Shown one piece after another: positions 1 through 9,400 of a stretch of 34,118 nucleotides of DNA (position 1 is its first letter; every line of letters starts with the position of its first letter). The stretch is from an uncultured Clostridium sp. (GTDB taxonomy: Bacteria; Bacillota; Clostridia; TANB77; CAG-508): positions 1 through 34,118 of the forward strand of contig CAMUZZ010000011.1 of the NCBI GenBank assembly GCA_947165355.1, read 5' to 3'. The notes under the pieces are model-generated. The model did not search any database and was not told where the DNA came from. It worked only from the letters and a program-made list of their open reading frames with translations. The position numbers and the translations under genes are program-made.

Positions 1-1
1 G

Positions 2-229
2 GAAAACCGGACCACTCTCCCCTTCGAAGACCGGATCTTTCCTGCTCCCGTGGATTATGATGGTCTTCTCACCACCAATTACGGAGATTATATGACTCCC
101 GTCCGTTACGAGGATAATCATCATCACTTTGCCCTGGATCCTGACCATTCCTATCGGGATTACCTGCCGGGAGGAAGTCTCTGTGATCCCGAGCTCGAGG
201 AAGGGCTTCGCCAGATGGGATTAATATAA
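2..229 (+). CDS. LicD-family protein, C-terminal end only (5' truncated by window edge)
   Basis: Open from the window edge to TAA at 227-229, 75 residues in frame 2. The visible part has LPFEDRIFPAPVDYDGLL near residues 7-24 and YGDYMTPV shortly after. This is the usual C-terminal pattern of LicD/Fukutin-type phosphotransferases, which attach phosphocholine or similar groups to cell-surface glycans. The family call rests on these motifs; substrate and catalytic residues lie outside the window. Base composition is above 50% G+C, and codons such as CGG (three times), CTC, CCC and GCC are frequent, unlike every later gene. No other in-frame CGG is seen in any intact gene of the window, so this piece is probably foreign DNA or a mis-joined contig end. 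Confidence 0.75.
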   Translation, partial: ENRTTLPFEDRIFPAPVDYDGLLTTNYGDYMTPVRYEDNHHHFALDPDHSYRDYLPGGSLCDPELEEGLRQMGLI

Positions 230-364
230 ATATTGCACAAAAACAGCTTTTATCTTTTAGTAACTTTGTGCACACTTCTGGCAGGAAGGGTGGTATTATA
301 ATAGACGTAAACCCCCAATACATACGTTTTTGCTATACCCCATAGTAAAAATACCTTCTCCAAG

Positions 365-391
365 AAAAAAACGACCTTATGGTCGTTTTTT
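365..391. terminator. Symmetric intrinsic terminator
   Basis: Perfect inverted repeat: AAAAAACGACC, loop TTAT, GGTCGTTTTTT. The A-run on one side and T-run on the other let it work in both directions. It separates the GC-rich upstream piece from acpS. The stretch 230-364 holds no gene that I can see, only an 8-bp inverted repeat (234-241 with 265-272) without a T-run. Confidence 0.85.
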
Positions 392-470
392 GTATAATGT
401 ACAAAATATGGAAAAGGTGTGAAAAAACAAGACCAATTCCATACAAAAAAGTGTAAAGTTGGTGAATAAA

Positions 471-833
471 ATGCTATTATATGTTGGTAATGATATAATA
501 AGTACTGAAAGAATTAAAGAAATGTATATGAAACATAAAGAAAAGTTTTTAAATAGAATATATACAGAAAAAGAAATTGAATACTGCAATTCAAAGGGAG
601 AAAATAAGTTTTGCTCTTATGCGGCAAGATTTGCGGCAAAAGAAGCAATTTTTAAAGCCATATCAAGCAAAATTGATAATAAATATGATATTTCATGGAG
701 AGACATTGAAGTATTAAATGATAAATCGGGAAAACCACATGCTAGTGTAAAAAATGTGGATTGTACTATTGATATTAGCTTATCACACGAAAAAGAATAC
801 GCTATTGCAACAGCTATTGCAGTATTCGAATAG
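471..833 (+). CDS. acpS: Holo-[acyl-carrier-protein] synthase
   Basis: Transfers the 4'-phosphopantetheine arm of CoA to apo-ACP, the activating step for fatty acid synthesis, in the cytosol. Family motifs are clear: VGNDI near the N-terminus (metal-binding Asp8) and the RFAAKEA motif at 53-59 with Glu58. The 120-residue length is normal for AcpS. An in-frame TTG at 459 and GTG at 462 exist upstream, but ATG471 is chosen because it puts the conserved GND motif at the usual distance and has a weak GGTG Shine-Dalgarno 6 nt upstream. tatD follows after 9 nt with its ribosome site overlapping the end of acpS, so the two are co-transcribed. A TATAAT at 393-398 could be a -10, but no convincing -35 is seen. 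Confidence 0.93.
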   Translation: MLLYVGNDIISTERIKEMYMKHKEKFLNRIYTEKEIEYCNSKGENKFCSYAARFAAKEAIFKAISSKIDNKYDISWRDIEVLNDKSGKPHASVKNVDCTIDISLSHEKEYAIATAIAVFE

Positions 834-842
834 GAGGAAGTA

Positions 843-1622
843 ATGGAATTTTTTGATTCTCATGCGCATTATGATGACGAAAAATTTAATGATGATAGAG
901 ATATTGTTATTCAAGAGGCTTACAAAAGCGGTATAACTAAAATAGTTAGTGCGGCTTACAGTGTGGAATCAGCTAAAATTGGAGCTGAAATTGCAAGAAA
1001 ATATAATTTTGTGTACACTACTGCCGGTATTTCGCCAAACGATTTACCTAAGATCAGAGAAGAATTAGACGAAGAAATAAAAGAAATATACAATTTAGCA
1101 AAGAGCAACGCTAAAGTTGTTGCAGTTGGAGAAATTGGATTAGATTACTATTGGAATACAGATAACAAGGATTTACAAAAATATGCCTTTTCAAAGCAAA
1201 TTGAAATAGCAAATGAGCTAAACTTACCAATACAAATTCATACAAGGGATGCTATTATGGATACAATTGAAATAATTAGTAGTACAGAATTTGTAAAACC
1301 AGGAATTTTTCATTGCTGTCCTTTCAATAAAGACTTGATAAACGCAGCATTAAAAAAAGGATTTTACATTTCTTTTGCAGGTCCTGTTACATTTAAAAAT
1401 TCAAAAAATGCAAAAGAGATTGTAGAAATGGTTCCACTTGATAAAATTTTAATTGAAACAGATAGTCCATACCTAACTCCAGAGCCTAATAGAGGCACTA
1501 GAAATGACTCTAGACATGTTATAGATGTTGCAAAAAAAATAGCAGATTTTAAAGAAATTGAACTTGAAGAAATAGCAAAAATAACATATAATAATGCCAG
1601 AAAAGTTTTTGGACTAGATTAG
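843..1622 (+). CDS. tatD: TatD-family metal-dependent deoxyribonuclease
   Basis: Cytosolic TIM-barrel hydrolase of the amidohydrolase superfamily; TatD enzymes are metal-dependent DNases and deacylases. The HxH metal motif is in DSHAHYDD (His7, His9). GEIGLDYYW carries the bridging Glu, IQIHTRD the next His, and IETDSPYLTPEP the late Asp. All are in the expected order over 259 residues, a normal length. The start ATG has a strong GGAGG right after the acpS stop. A 174-nt gap follows before an independently promoted gene, so acpS-tatD forms its own short operon. Confidence 0.95.
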   Translation: MEFFDSHAHYDDEKFNDDRDIVIQEAYKSGITKIVSAAYSVESAKIGAEIARKYNFVYTTAGISPNDLPKIREELDEEIKEIYNLAKSNAKVVAVGEIGLDYYWNTDNKDLQKYAFSKQIEIANELNLPIQIHTRDAIMDTIEIISSTEFVKPGIFHCCPFNKDLINAALKKGFYISFAGPVTFKNSKNAKEIVEMVPLDKILIETDSPYLTPEPNRGTRNDSRHVIDVAKKIADFKEIELEEIAKITYNNARKVFGLD

Positions 1623-1730
1623 GAATAAAAATAAAATTTGTGAATAAAATAATATAAATATATAAGCCCGAAAAAGCACATAAACACTACATTCTATCAA
1701 TTTACATAATCAAAAAAATCATACCTAAAT

Positions 1731-1760
1731 TTGACAAAATGATACATTATGTGTTATAAT
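1731..1760 (+). promoter_or_regulatory. Strong SigA-type promoter for the G5/transglycosylase gene
   Basis: TTGACA (1731-1736), 18-nt spacer, TATAAT (1755-1760). Both hexamers match consensus exactly. The predicted start site lies about 30 nt before the ATG at 1797, and an AGGAGGG ribosome site lies between. Confidence 0.85.
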
Positions 1761-1796
1761 ATTAATGTTGCTTAAGAAGGAGGGAACAATTTTTAT

Positions 1797-2747
1797 ATGA
1801 AAAAAGATGATAAAGCGTCGATATCCCTGAAAAAGGTGATATCAATAAGTATAATTCTATTATTCCTTTTAGGAATAGGAGTTATGGCTGCAAGTTCTAA
1901 TCTAAACAACGTTAAAATTATTTTATCTGATGGTTACGAAATAGATGTATTAACATCAAAAACAAGTATTTCTGAAATACTAGATGAAAATCATATCATT
2001 TTATTACCAACAGAAACAGTAATACCTGGTTTAGACGAACAAATATCTGACAATAATACAATAAGAATTTCTAAAAATGCAACGAAATTAAATAATACAG
2101 AAGAGGTTGTTTCAGAGGAAGTTTCAATTGACGAAATACTTGGAAATTACAATGTTGTAACAGAAAAAATCGTTAAAGAAGAAGAAGCAATTGAGTATGA
2201 AACAGAAGTTAAGGATCTTTCAACAGGCGAAGAGAAAAAAGAAGAAGTAATTACTCAAAATGGTGTTGATGGATTAAAAGAGATTTCATATAAGGTAAAA
2301 TATTTAAACGGTGAAGAGGTTGAAAGAAATAAAATTTCTGAAAACGTAATATCTGAACCAATTAGTTGTATAAAAGAGATTAGGGACAAGAAGGTTATTA
2401 GAGTAACATCAAGAAGTTCAGAAGTTCCTGCAGCAAGCGGATCAACAGCAGAGTACCAATCATATGCAGAGCAAAGATGTTATGAATATGGATGGTCAGA
2501 ATACGATTTCGAATGTTTAGTAAAATTATGGTACAGAGAGAGTGGATGGAATCCAAATTCACATAACAGAAGCTCTGGAGCACACGGTATAGCCCAAGCT
2601 TTACCTGCTTCAAAGATGGCACCATATGGTGATGATTACTATACAAACGGTTACGTACAAATTAACTGGGGATTAGACTATATTAACGGTAGATACGGAT
2701 CTCCATCAAATGCATGGGGTGCTTTCTGTAGCAAGGGATGGTACTAG
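1797..2747 (+). CDS. Secreted DUF348/G5/transglycosylase-like protein (YabE/Rpf type)
   Basis: A 316-residue exported cell-wall enzyme candidate. A basic N-terminus and hydrophobic segment at about 13-32 act as signal peptide or anchor. A DUF348 (ubiquitin-like) repeat follows at about 37-90, a G5 domain at about 125-200 (EEEAIEYETEVKD through EEVERNKISENV), and a lysozyme/SLT-like domain at about 220-316. In the last, WYRESGWNP supplies the probable catalytic Glu248, followed by SGAHGIAQALPASKM. The DUF348-G5-catalytic order is that of B. subtilis YabE and actinobacterial Rpf muralytic factors, so cleavage of peptidoglycan glycan strands is inferred. It stands alone between its own consensus promoter and a terminator, as expected for a well-expressed secreted enzyme. 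Confidence 0.85.
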   Translation: MKKDDKASISLKKVISISIILLFLLGIGVMAASSNLNNVKIILSDGYEIDVLTSKTSISEILDENHIILLPTETVIPGLDEQISDNNTIRISKNATKLNNTEEVVSEEVSIDEILGNYNVVTEKIVKEEEAIEYETEVKDLSTGEEKKEEVITQNGVDGLKEISYKVKYLNGEEVERNKISENVISEPISCIKEIRDKKVIRVTSRSSEVPAASGSTAEYQSYAEQRCYEYGWSEYDFECLVKLWYRESGWNPNSHNRSSGAHGIAQALPASKMAPYGDDYYTNGYVQINWGLDYINGRYGSPSNAWGAFCSKGWY

Positions 2748-2767
2748 AATTTAAATTAAGACAACAT

Positions 2768-2800
2768 AAAAAAGGTAGAAATTTATTTCTACCTTTTTTT
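2768..2800 (+). terminator. Intrinsic terminator after the transglycosylase gene
   Basis: Inverted repeat AAAAAAGGTAGAAAT / ATTTCTACCTTTTTT with a minimal loop, followed by a T-run, 20 nt past the stop codon. Confidence 0.9.
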
Positions 2801-2888
2801 GTGCATTAAAATAAATATTTATGTACAAAATGTAATTAATATTTTTTTACTTGAAAAAACTCAAAAGTAGCTCTATGTATACATAAAG

Positions 2889-2917
2889 TGGAAAAATCTA
2901 CAAATATATGTTATAAT
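2889..2917 (+). promoter_or_regulatory. Possible SigA promoter for the AI-2E permease / gdpP pair
   Basis: TATAAT at 2912-2917 with a weak -35 (TGGAAA, 2889-2894) at 17 nt. The -10 is convincing, the -35 is not. Confidence 0.45.
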
Positions 2918-2954
2918 ATAAATGGTATTTATTAAACGAAAGGAAAAAGGAAAT

Positions 2955-4118
2955 ATGAAGAGAGAGAGGAAAAATTTATCAAAGTGGATGTATTGGTTCT
3001 CACTAGTATTTTCACTAATCGTAATATATAAAATACTAGATTCATTTTCTTCTATAGAATCGTGGGTATCAAACTTACTATCTATTGTTTCACCATTTAT
3101 AGTGGGAATAATAATTGCATATATTTTGTATATACCCGCTAGAAGTATAGAAGGTTTTTTTAAGAGATTCAAATACACTAAAAAAAGGGCAAGAGGCTTA
3201 AGTGTTTTAATAGTATATATTCTTTTTGTTATTATAGCAGTAGTAACATTTAGGTTCTTAATACCAGTAGTAATTAGCAGTTTTCAAGATTTAATTAATA
3301 ACTTGCAGAATTACTATATTAATATAAAAAATACGTTTATGTCGTTACCAGAGAATTCAATACTTAATAGTGATCAAGTTATGAGTATTATTAATAACAT
3401 AAGCAACATAAACATAGAAGAATATATTAGTATTGCTAGAATAACGCAGTATGCACAAGGTGTAATTAGTTTTGCATCGGGTATATTTGATATATTTGTA
3501 TCGCTTATAGTTTCTGTATACTTATTGCTAGAAAGAAAGCAAATAGTTAGTTTCTTTAGAAGATTAATAGAATCTAGCTTTTCAAAAGAAACATTTGAAA
3601 ATGCAAGAAAATATTTCAGACACACAAATGAAATATTTGGTAGATTTTTAGCTAGTCAATTTGTTGATGCAATTGTAGTTGCAATTCTTGCATCTGTAGC
3701 AATGTCAATTATGAATGTTAAATATGCTGTACTTTTAGGTATATTCATAGGTTTATTTAACATGATACCTTATTTTGGTGCAATAATAGCAGTTGCAGTA
3801 TCTATATTAGTTACTATACTAACAGGTGGTTTATCTAAAGCAATTGAGATGGGTATAGTTGTAATTATTTTACAACAAGTTGACGCAAATATAATTAATC
3901 CAAAAATTGTAGGAGATTCTTTAAAGATGAGTCCATTACTTGTAATATTCTCTGTTACAATTGGAGGAGCATACTTTGGAATACTTGGTATGTTTTTAGC
4001 AGTACCTGTTGCTGCAGTAATTAAATTGATAATTGAAGATTTAATTGAGTACAATTATAAAAAGAAAGAGAAAAAGGCGAAAATAGGCAAGGAGAGCAAT
4101 TTGACAAATGATGAGTAA
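2955..4118 (+). CDS. AI-2E family transporter (PF01594 permease)
   Basis: Integral membrane protein of 387 residues with about eight hydrophobic segments and the family pattern of paired N-terminal helices, a central soluble stretch and a C-terminal helix bundle. The family signature region includes LLGIFIGLFNMIPYFGA and, later, PLLVIFSVTIGGAYFG. Members include AI-2 exporters and Na+/H+ antiporters, so the substrate cannot be assigned. An ATG at 2922 is in frame, but ATG2955 is chosen because AAAGGAAAAAGG lies directly upstream and the shorter form begins with the usual basic leader. gdpP follows 46 nt later with no terminator between, suggesting co-transcription. Confidence 0.9.
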   Translation: MKRERKNLSKWMYWFSLVFSLIVIYKILDSFSSIESWVSNLLSIVSPFIVGIIIAYILYIPARSIEGFFKRFKYTKKRARGLSVLIVYILFVIIAVVTFRFLIPVVISSFQDLINNLQNYYINIKNTFMSLPENSILNSDQVMSIINNISNINIEEYISIARITQYAQGVISFASGIFDIFVSLIVSVYLLLERKQIVSFFRRLIESSFSKETFENARKYFRHTNEIFGRFLASQFVDAIVVAILASVAMSIMNVKYAVLLGIFIGLFNMIPYFGAIIAVAVSILVTILTGGLSKAIEMGIVVIILQQVDANIINPKIVGDSLKMSPLLVIFSVTIGGAYFGILGMFLAVPVAAVIKLIIEDLIEYNYKKKEKKAKIGKESNLTNDE

Positions 4119-4164
4119 TATTTTAAAATATTGAGTGTAAAAAGGAAGAAAAGAGGACTATAGT

Positions 4165-6228
4165 ATGTCGAATAATAATTCTAAGTTTTCTGATATTTTA
4201 GTATCAAAAACTAAAATTTATTTGGTAATAATTGCAATACTATTAGTAATAATATGTGTAATAAAACCAGTGTGTATTATTCCAGCAATTCTAATATATA
4301 TTGCAATATTTGTGTATGCTCTATGGACATATAATAAAAGAAAAGCAGAACTTTCAGAGCATATAAAAGAGCTTAACTTTAACGTTGATAAAGCATCAAA
4401 GAGAACTCTTATTAATTCACCATTTCCATTACTTATGGCAGAAACAAACGGAAACATAATATGGAAAAATGCAAAATTTGTTCAAGAGTTTAGCGATGTA
4501 AATATAAACAAATACTTATCTCAAATACTTAAAGAAATACATTTAGAAATAGAGAATAATGAAAAAGTTAAAAATAACAAAATTATTACCGATGTTTTAA
4601 TTGAAAAGAAAAAGTACAAAATATATGGTGAATACTTAAAGTTAATTAACAAAAAGAATGAAAAATCTAGCGGAGAGAAAGCAAAGAATGAAAAAACAAG
4701 CAATGATAACGCTAGCAATGATTATATGCTAACACTATATTTCTTGGATGAGACAGAAAAAGAGTATTTTCAAGAAGAGTATAACAATTCAAAACTATGT
4801 GTTGGTATTATAAAAATAGACAATTACGAAGAAACTATGCAAAGAATTGACGAAGAGGATCAAAGCCAAATAATAGCTAAAATTGAGAAAAATATCTATG
4901 ATTGGGCTAACGAATTCAAAGGAATTATAATAAAAGTTGAAAGAGATACTTTTGTTTTAGTTTGTGAAAAGAAAGATATAGATGCTCTTGAAGAAGGTAA
5001 ATTCTCAATACTTGATACAATAAAAGGAATTAATATGCCAGAAAAGGTTCAAGCTACACTAAGTATATCAATTTCTTGTGATGGAGATAATAATTTACAA
5101 AAATACAAAAATGCAAAAGAAGGAATTGATATTGCATTAGGACGTGGTGGAGACCAGGTTGTTGTTAGAGCAGATGGAAATTATACATTCTTTGGTGGAA
5201 GAACAGAGGAGCTTGAAAAGAGAACAAAGGTTAAGGCAAGAAGTGTTGCGCAAGCTCTAGAAGAAGTGATGCTTGATTCTGAAAACATATTAATAATGGG
5301 ACATAGCAACGGAGATATAGATTCTATTGGATCTTCACTTGGTGTGTACAGAATAGCAAAAACGTTAGGTAAAGATGCTTACATTGTTAACGAAACAAAT
5401 GGAATGAGTTTATATAAATTTATTGAAGCCTTAAAAGAAGAAAGCATGTATGATGACGTAATAATTAGTAAGGATAAAGCTTTGAAAATGGTAACTCCAA
5501 ACAGTTTAGTTATAGTTGTTGATACTATGAGAAAAAACTATGTTGAGGTACCAGAGTTATTAGAAAAAACAAAGAAAATTGCTGTTATCGATCACCATAG
5601 AATGAGTATGGATTATATTGAAAATCCTATTCTATCGTTCTCTGAAGTATATGCATCATCTGCGAGTGAGCTTGTAACAGAGTTAATTGTATATTCAAAA
5701 AATGATATTAAATTAACAGATATAGAAGCTCAAGCTTTGTATGCTGGAATTATGATGGATACAAAGAACTTTACATTTAAAACAGGTGTTAGAACATTTG
5801 AGGCTGCAGCTTACTTACGTAGATGCGGTGTTGACATTATAAAAGTTAAGAAATGGTTCCAAAGCGATTTAGAAACATATAATACAATTTCAGAGATTGT
5901 TGCTGGAGCCGAAGTTGTATACAACAGTATTGCTATTGCTACATACGAAAATAAAAATGAAAATGCAAATATTATATGTGCAAAAGCAGCCGATACCTTA
6001 CTAACAATTGGAGATATTAATGCTTCATTTGTTCTTGGAATTAGCGGCGAGAAAGTTTGTATTAGTGGTAGATCTATTGGTGATATTAATGTTCAAGTAA
6101 TACTAGAAAAAATGGGTGGTGGAGGTCACATTACCTTAGCAGGAGCCCAAATTGAAGGTAAGAGCATTAACGAAGTTAAAAAAGAACTTCTACAAATGAT
6201 TGACGAATATTTCTTAGAGAATATATAA
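4165..6228 (+). CDS. gdpP: Cyclic-di-AMP phosphodiesterase GdpP (DHH-DHHA1)
   Basis: Membrane-bound enzyme that hydrolyses c-di-AMP to pApA and so affects wall and osmotic balance. The 687 residues follow the family layout: two N-terminal membrane helices (about 16-53), a PAS-like region, a degenerate GGDEF domain ending near GRGGDQVVVR, then DHH and DHHA1 domains. Metal and catalytic motifs are complete: GHSNGDIDSIG (His380, Asp384, Asp386), VVDT (Asp453), the DHH triplet at 476-478, and GGGGHITLAGAQ with His655. Length is close to the usual 650-660, with a short low-complexity insertion (Lys/Ser/Asn) at about 165-187. Start ATG4165 has AGAGGA upstream. Followed by a terminator. Confidence 0.95.
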   Translation: MSNNNSKFSDILVSKTKIYLVIIAILLVIICVIKPVCIIPAILIYIAIFVYALWTYNKRKAELSEHIKELNFNVDKASKRTLINSPFPLLMAETNGNIIWKNAKFVQEFSDVNINKYLSQILKEIHLEIENNEKVKNNKIITDVLIEKKKYKIYGEYLKLINKKNEKSSGEKAKNEKTSNDNASNDYMLTLYFLDETEKEYFQEEYNNSKLCVGIIKIDNYEETMQRIDEEDQSQIIAKIEKNIYDWANEFKGIIIKVERDTFVLVCEKKDIDALEEGKFSILDTIKGINMPEKVQATLSISISCDGDNNLQKYKNAKEGIDIALGRGGDQVVVRADGNYTFFGGRTEELEKRTKVKARSVAQALEEVMLDSENILIMGHSNGDIDSIGSSLGVYRIAKTLGKDAYIVNETNGMSLYKFIEALKEESMYDDVIISKDKALKMVTPNSLVIVVDTMRKNYVEVPELLEKTKKIAVIDHHRMSMDYIENPILSFSEVYASSASELVTELIVYSKNDIKLTDIEAQALYAGIMMDTKNFTFKTGVRTFEAAAYLRRCGVDIIKVKKWFQSDLETYNTISEIVAGAEVVYNSIAIATYENKNENANIICAKAADTLLTIGDINASFVLGISGEKVCISGRSIGDINVQVILEKMGGGGHITLAGAQIEGKSINEVKKELLQMIDEYFLENI

Positions 6229-6234
6229 CATCAA

Positions 6235-6271
6235 AATACACTTATCAAGTTTTGATAGGTGTATTTTTTTT
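6235..6271 (+). terminator. Intrinsic terminator after gdpP
   Basis: Fourteen-base stem AATACACTTATCAA paired with TTGATAGGTGTATT (one G-U pair), 3-nt loop, then eight T. It ends the permease-gdpP unit. Confidence 0.9.
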
Positions 6272-6298
6272 CCTTTAAAATACTCACAAAAAATTCAC

Positions 6299-6327
6299 TT
6301 GATTAATTATAGGTTTTAATATATTAT
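6299..6327 (+). promoter_or_regulatory. Probable SigA promoter for smc
   Basis: TTGATT (6299-6304), 17-nt spacer, TATTAT (6322-6327). It lies about 100 nt before the smc start, downstream of the gdpP terminator. Confidence 0.5.
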
Positions 6328-6430
6328 AAAATAGTAAATTTATGCATGAATATGCACTTTTTTATTTAGAAAAAATGATACAAAATACAGATAGATAAAA
6401 TAAAATAAATCGCAAAGGAATGGTGAAAAA

Positions 6431-9400
6431 ATGTACCTTAAAAGACTAGAATTACAAGGATTTAAATCATTTGCAGATAAAACTGTTTTAGAGTTCAAAC
6501 CAGGTATTACTGCTGTTATAGGACCAAATGGTTCGGGAAAAAGTAATATATCAGATAGTATTAGATGGGTTCTTGGAGAGCAAAGTATAAAATCACTTAG
6601 AGGTAGTAAATCTGAGGATATTATTTTCTCAGGTACTCAAAATCGTAAATCTTTGGGTTTTGCGGAAGCATCTATTGTTATAGATAATTCATCTAAAGAA
6701 TTACCTATTGAGTTTGATGAGGTTATTGTTACAAGAAGAATATATAGAAGCGGAGAAACAGGATATTTTATAAATAAAACACCATGCAGATTAAAGGATA
6801 TACTTGAACTTTTTATGGACACAGGAATTGGTAGAGATGGCTATTCAATTATTGGGCAAGGTAAAATAGATGAAATTTTAAGTAATAAATCTGAGGACAG
6901 AAGACATATATTTGAAGAGGCCGCAGGAATTGTAAAATATAGAACTAGAAAGTCTGAATCTGAGAAAAAATTAGAGCAAACAAAGTTAAATTTACTTAGA
7001 ATTAACGATATACTGTCGGAAATAGAAGCTGGTTTAGATCCACTTCGTATTCAATCTGAAAAGGCAAAAAAATATTTAGAATTACATGGTAAGCTAAAGG
7101 ATATTGAAGTTGGCTTATTTATGCATAATATAGATTCATACAAAGAAAAGCTATCTAAAATAGTAGAAGATTTAGAAGTAGTTGAAAATCAAAAGAATGA
7201 TGAAGAAGAAAAATTAAGCAAACTACAAGCTCAGAAAATTGAAATAAAAAATAAAATAGATAGTTTAATTGAAGAAATTGAAAAGTATCAAAATATTGGG
7301 TTTGAAAGTTCAAATCAAATTGAAAAAATTAATTCTGAGATTGCAATTGCTAACGAAAAAATAGCTCATAACAAAGAAAACAGTGAACGTTTTAAAAGTG
7401 AAATTTTAGATTGCGAAGAAAAAATAAAAAGCTTAGAAGATGAAATAAATACAAAGAATCAAAAAAAGGAAGATTTATTATCTAATAGATCTAAGTTTGC
7501 AGAAGAGTTACAAGCAAAAGAAGAAGAGCTAAAAAAGATAACAGGTACACTATCTACACAAGAATTAGAGATTGAAAGTAAAAAACAAATTGTTGAAAAA
7601 AATACAGATGCAAAATATGAAAAAAATATAGAAATAAGTTCTCTTGATGCTAATTTTGCAAATTTAGAAAAACGATTAAAAGATATAAAAGACGAGATTT
7701 CAGATGCAATTTCTGGATTAGATATGTCTAGAAATAAAAAACAAGAAATGTCTAACAATTTTAGTTCAATTGAAAAGCAAAAGAATAGTATACTTAAAGA
7801 AATTGAAGAAAAAAATACTAAAAAAGCTGAAATAGAAGATAAAATAAAGAAGTACGATACTGAGATTGAACAGATTACATATGATCTTAGAATTAAAGAT
7901 TCTAGATGTAAGTTTTTAATTGAAACTGAAAAAGAAAAAGATGGATATGTTAAATCTGTTAAATCGTTATTGCAAGATTGTGAAAAGAATGTGGATTTAA
8001 ACAAGGGAGTTCATGGTATTTTAGCCAATTTAGTTTCTGTAGACAAAGAGTATGAAACTGCAATTGAAATGGCATTAGGTGCTGCTACACAAAACATTGT
8101 TACTGACGATGAAAATACTGCAAAGAAGTTAGTTAATCATTTAAGGACAAATAATTTAGGAAGAGCATCATTTTTACCAATTACATCAGTTAGAGGAAAT
8201 AAAGTTGATAAAATAAAGGGAAAATATCCTGGATTAATTGGAATTGCAGCAGATTTAGTTAAGTACGATAAAAAGTATGAACAAATTGTTTATAATTTGT
8301 TAGGTAGAACAGTTGTTGTAGACAATATGGACACTGGAATTGCTCTTGCAAAAGAGAACAAATATGCATTTAGAATAATAACTGTTAAGGGAGATATTAT
8401 AAATGCTTCTGGTGCAATTACAGGAGGATCTATTACTCAAAAAACTGCAAGTTTACTAGGTAGAGGAAGAGAAATTGATTCGCTTAAAGCTGAAGTAAAA
8501 CAATTAACAGCTAAGCTTGAGAAAGTGCAAAAAGAAAAAGATAATTATGAAAAATCTATTTCAGATTTCATTGAAGAATCAAACAAGCTAGAAGAAAAAT
8601 TGCAAGAATTTAATATTACATATGCTACCGAAAAACAAAAAATGGTTTCTATTGAAGAGGCTGTTGCTAGATTTGAAAATGAGCTTCAAAAATTAAGAAA
8701 TGAAGAGAAAAATATTAATGAACAAAAGGAAAAAATAACAAAAAATAAGGCTAATCTTCAAAAAGAAGTAAAAGATATTGAAGCCGAGAACGAAGAGCTA
8801 GGAAGCATAATTCAAAAGTTTGCAAAAGAAAATAGCGATAATCAAAAAATAATAGATGATTTAAATTTAGATATTACTAACTTAAAAATTTCAGTATCAT
8901 CTTTCGATGAAAGTGGATCATCAATTGAAGAAATGATAGATCGTATAAAAACAGATATAGATAACTACAAAAAGAGCATAGATGCAAAGAATAGTCAAAT
9001 TAAGAGTTTAAGCAGTGAAGATACTCAACTTAAAAAAGATTTGGATAAATATGATAAAGAGATAGCTAAGATAAAAGAAAGCGTTTCAACGAGCAGTGAA
9101 AAAATAGAAGAGCTAAAAAATGAGAGAACGAACAAAAATGCAGAAGCAGAAAAAATTGAAAAAGACATAACAGATCAGTTTAATTCACTAGAAATTCTTA
9201 AAGAAAACTTAGTTAAAACAGATGTTAAAAAATCAAAAATTGAGCAAGACATAGATGTTGTAATTAACAATTTATGGGAAGAGTATGAGCTTACTCCAAA
9301 TAACGTAACGGAATACAAAAAAGTTGAAAATGTACAAGCAACGCAAAAAGAAGTTAATACAATAAGAACTGAAATTAAAGATCTTGGAAGTATAAATATT

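Noticed and set aside
230-272. 8-bp inverted repeat (TGCACAAA / TTTGTGCA) after the licD stop as a terminator
   Set aside because: No T-run follows and the loop is 23 nt; kept only as a note.
392-407. TGTACAAAAT seen near 398 and near 2822 as a shared regulatory motif
   Set aside because: Only 10 bp, AT-rich, no consistent placement; chance is likely.
4681-4725. Ser/Asn/Lys low-complexity stretch in gdpP as a mobile insertion
   Set aside because: In frame, no flanking repeats; looks like ordinary linker expansion.
7459-8004. Long minus-strand open frame inside smc (181 codons)
   Set aside because: Ser/Phe-rich mirror of the coiled-coil coding strand, no ribosome site, inside an intact conserved gene.
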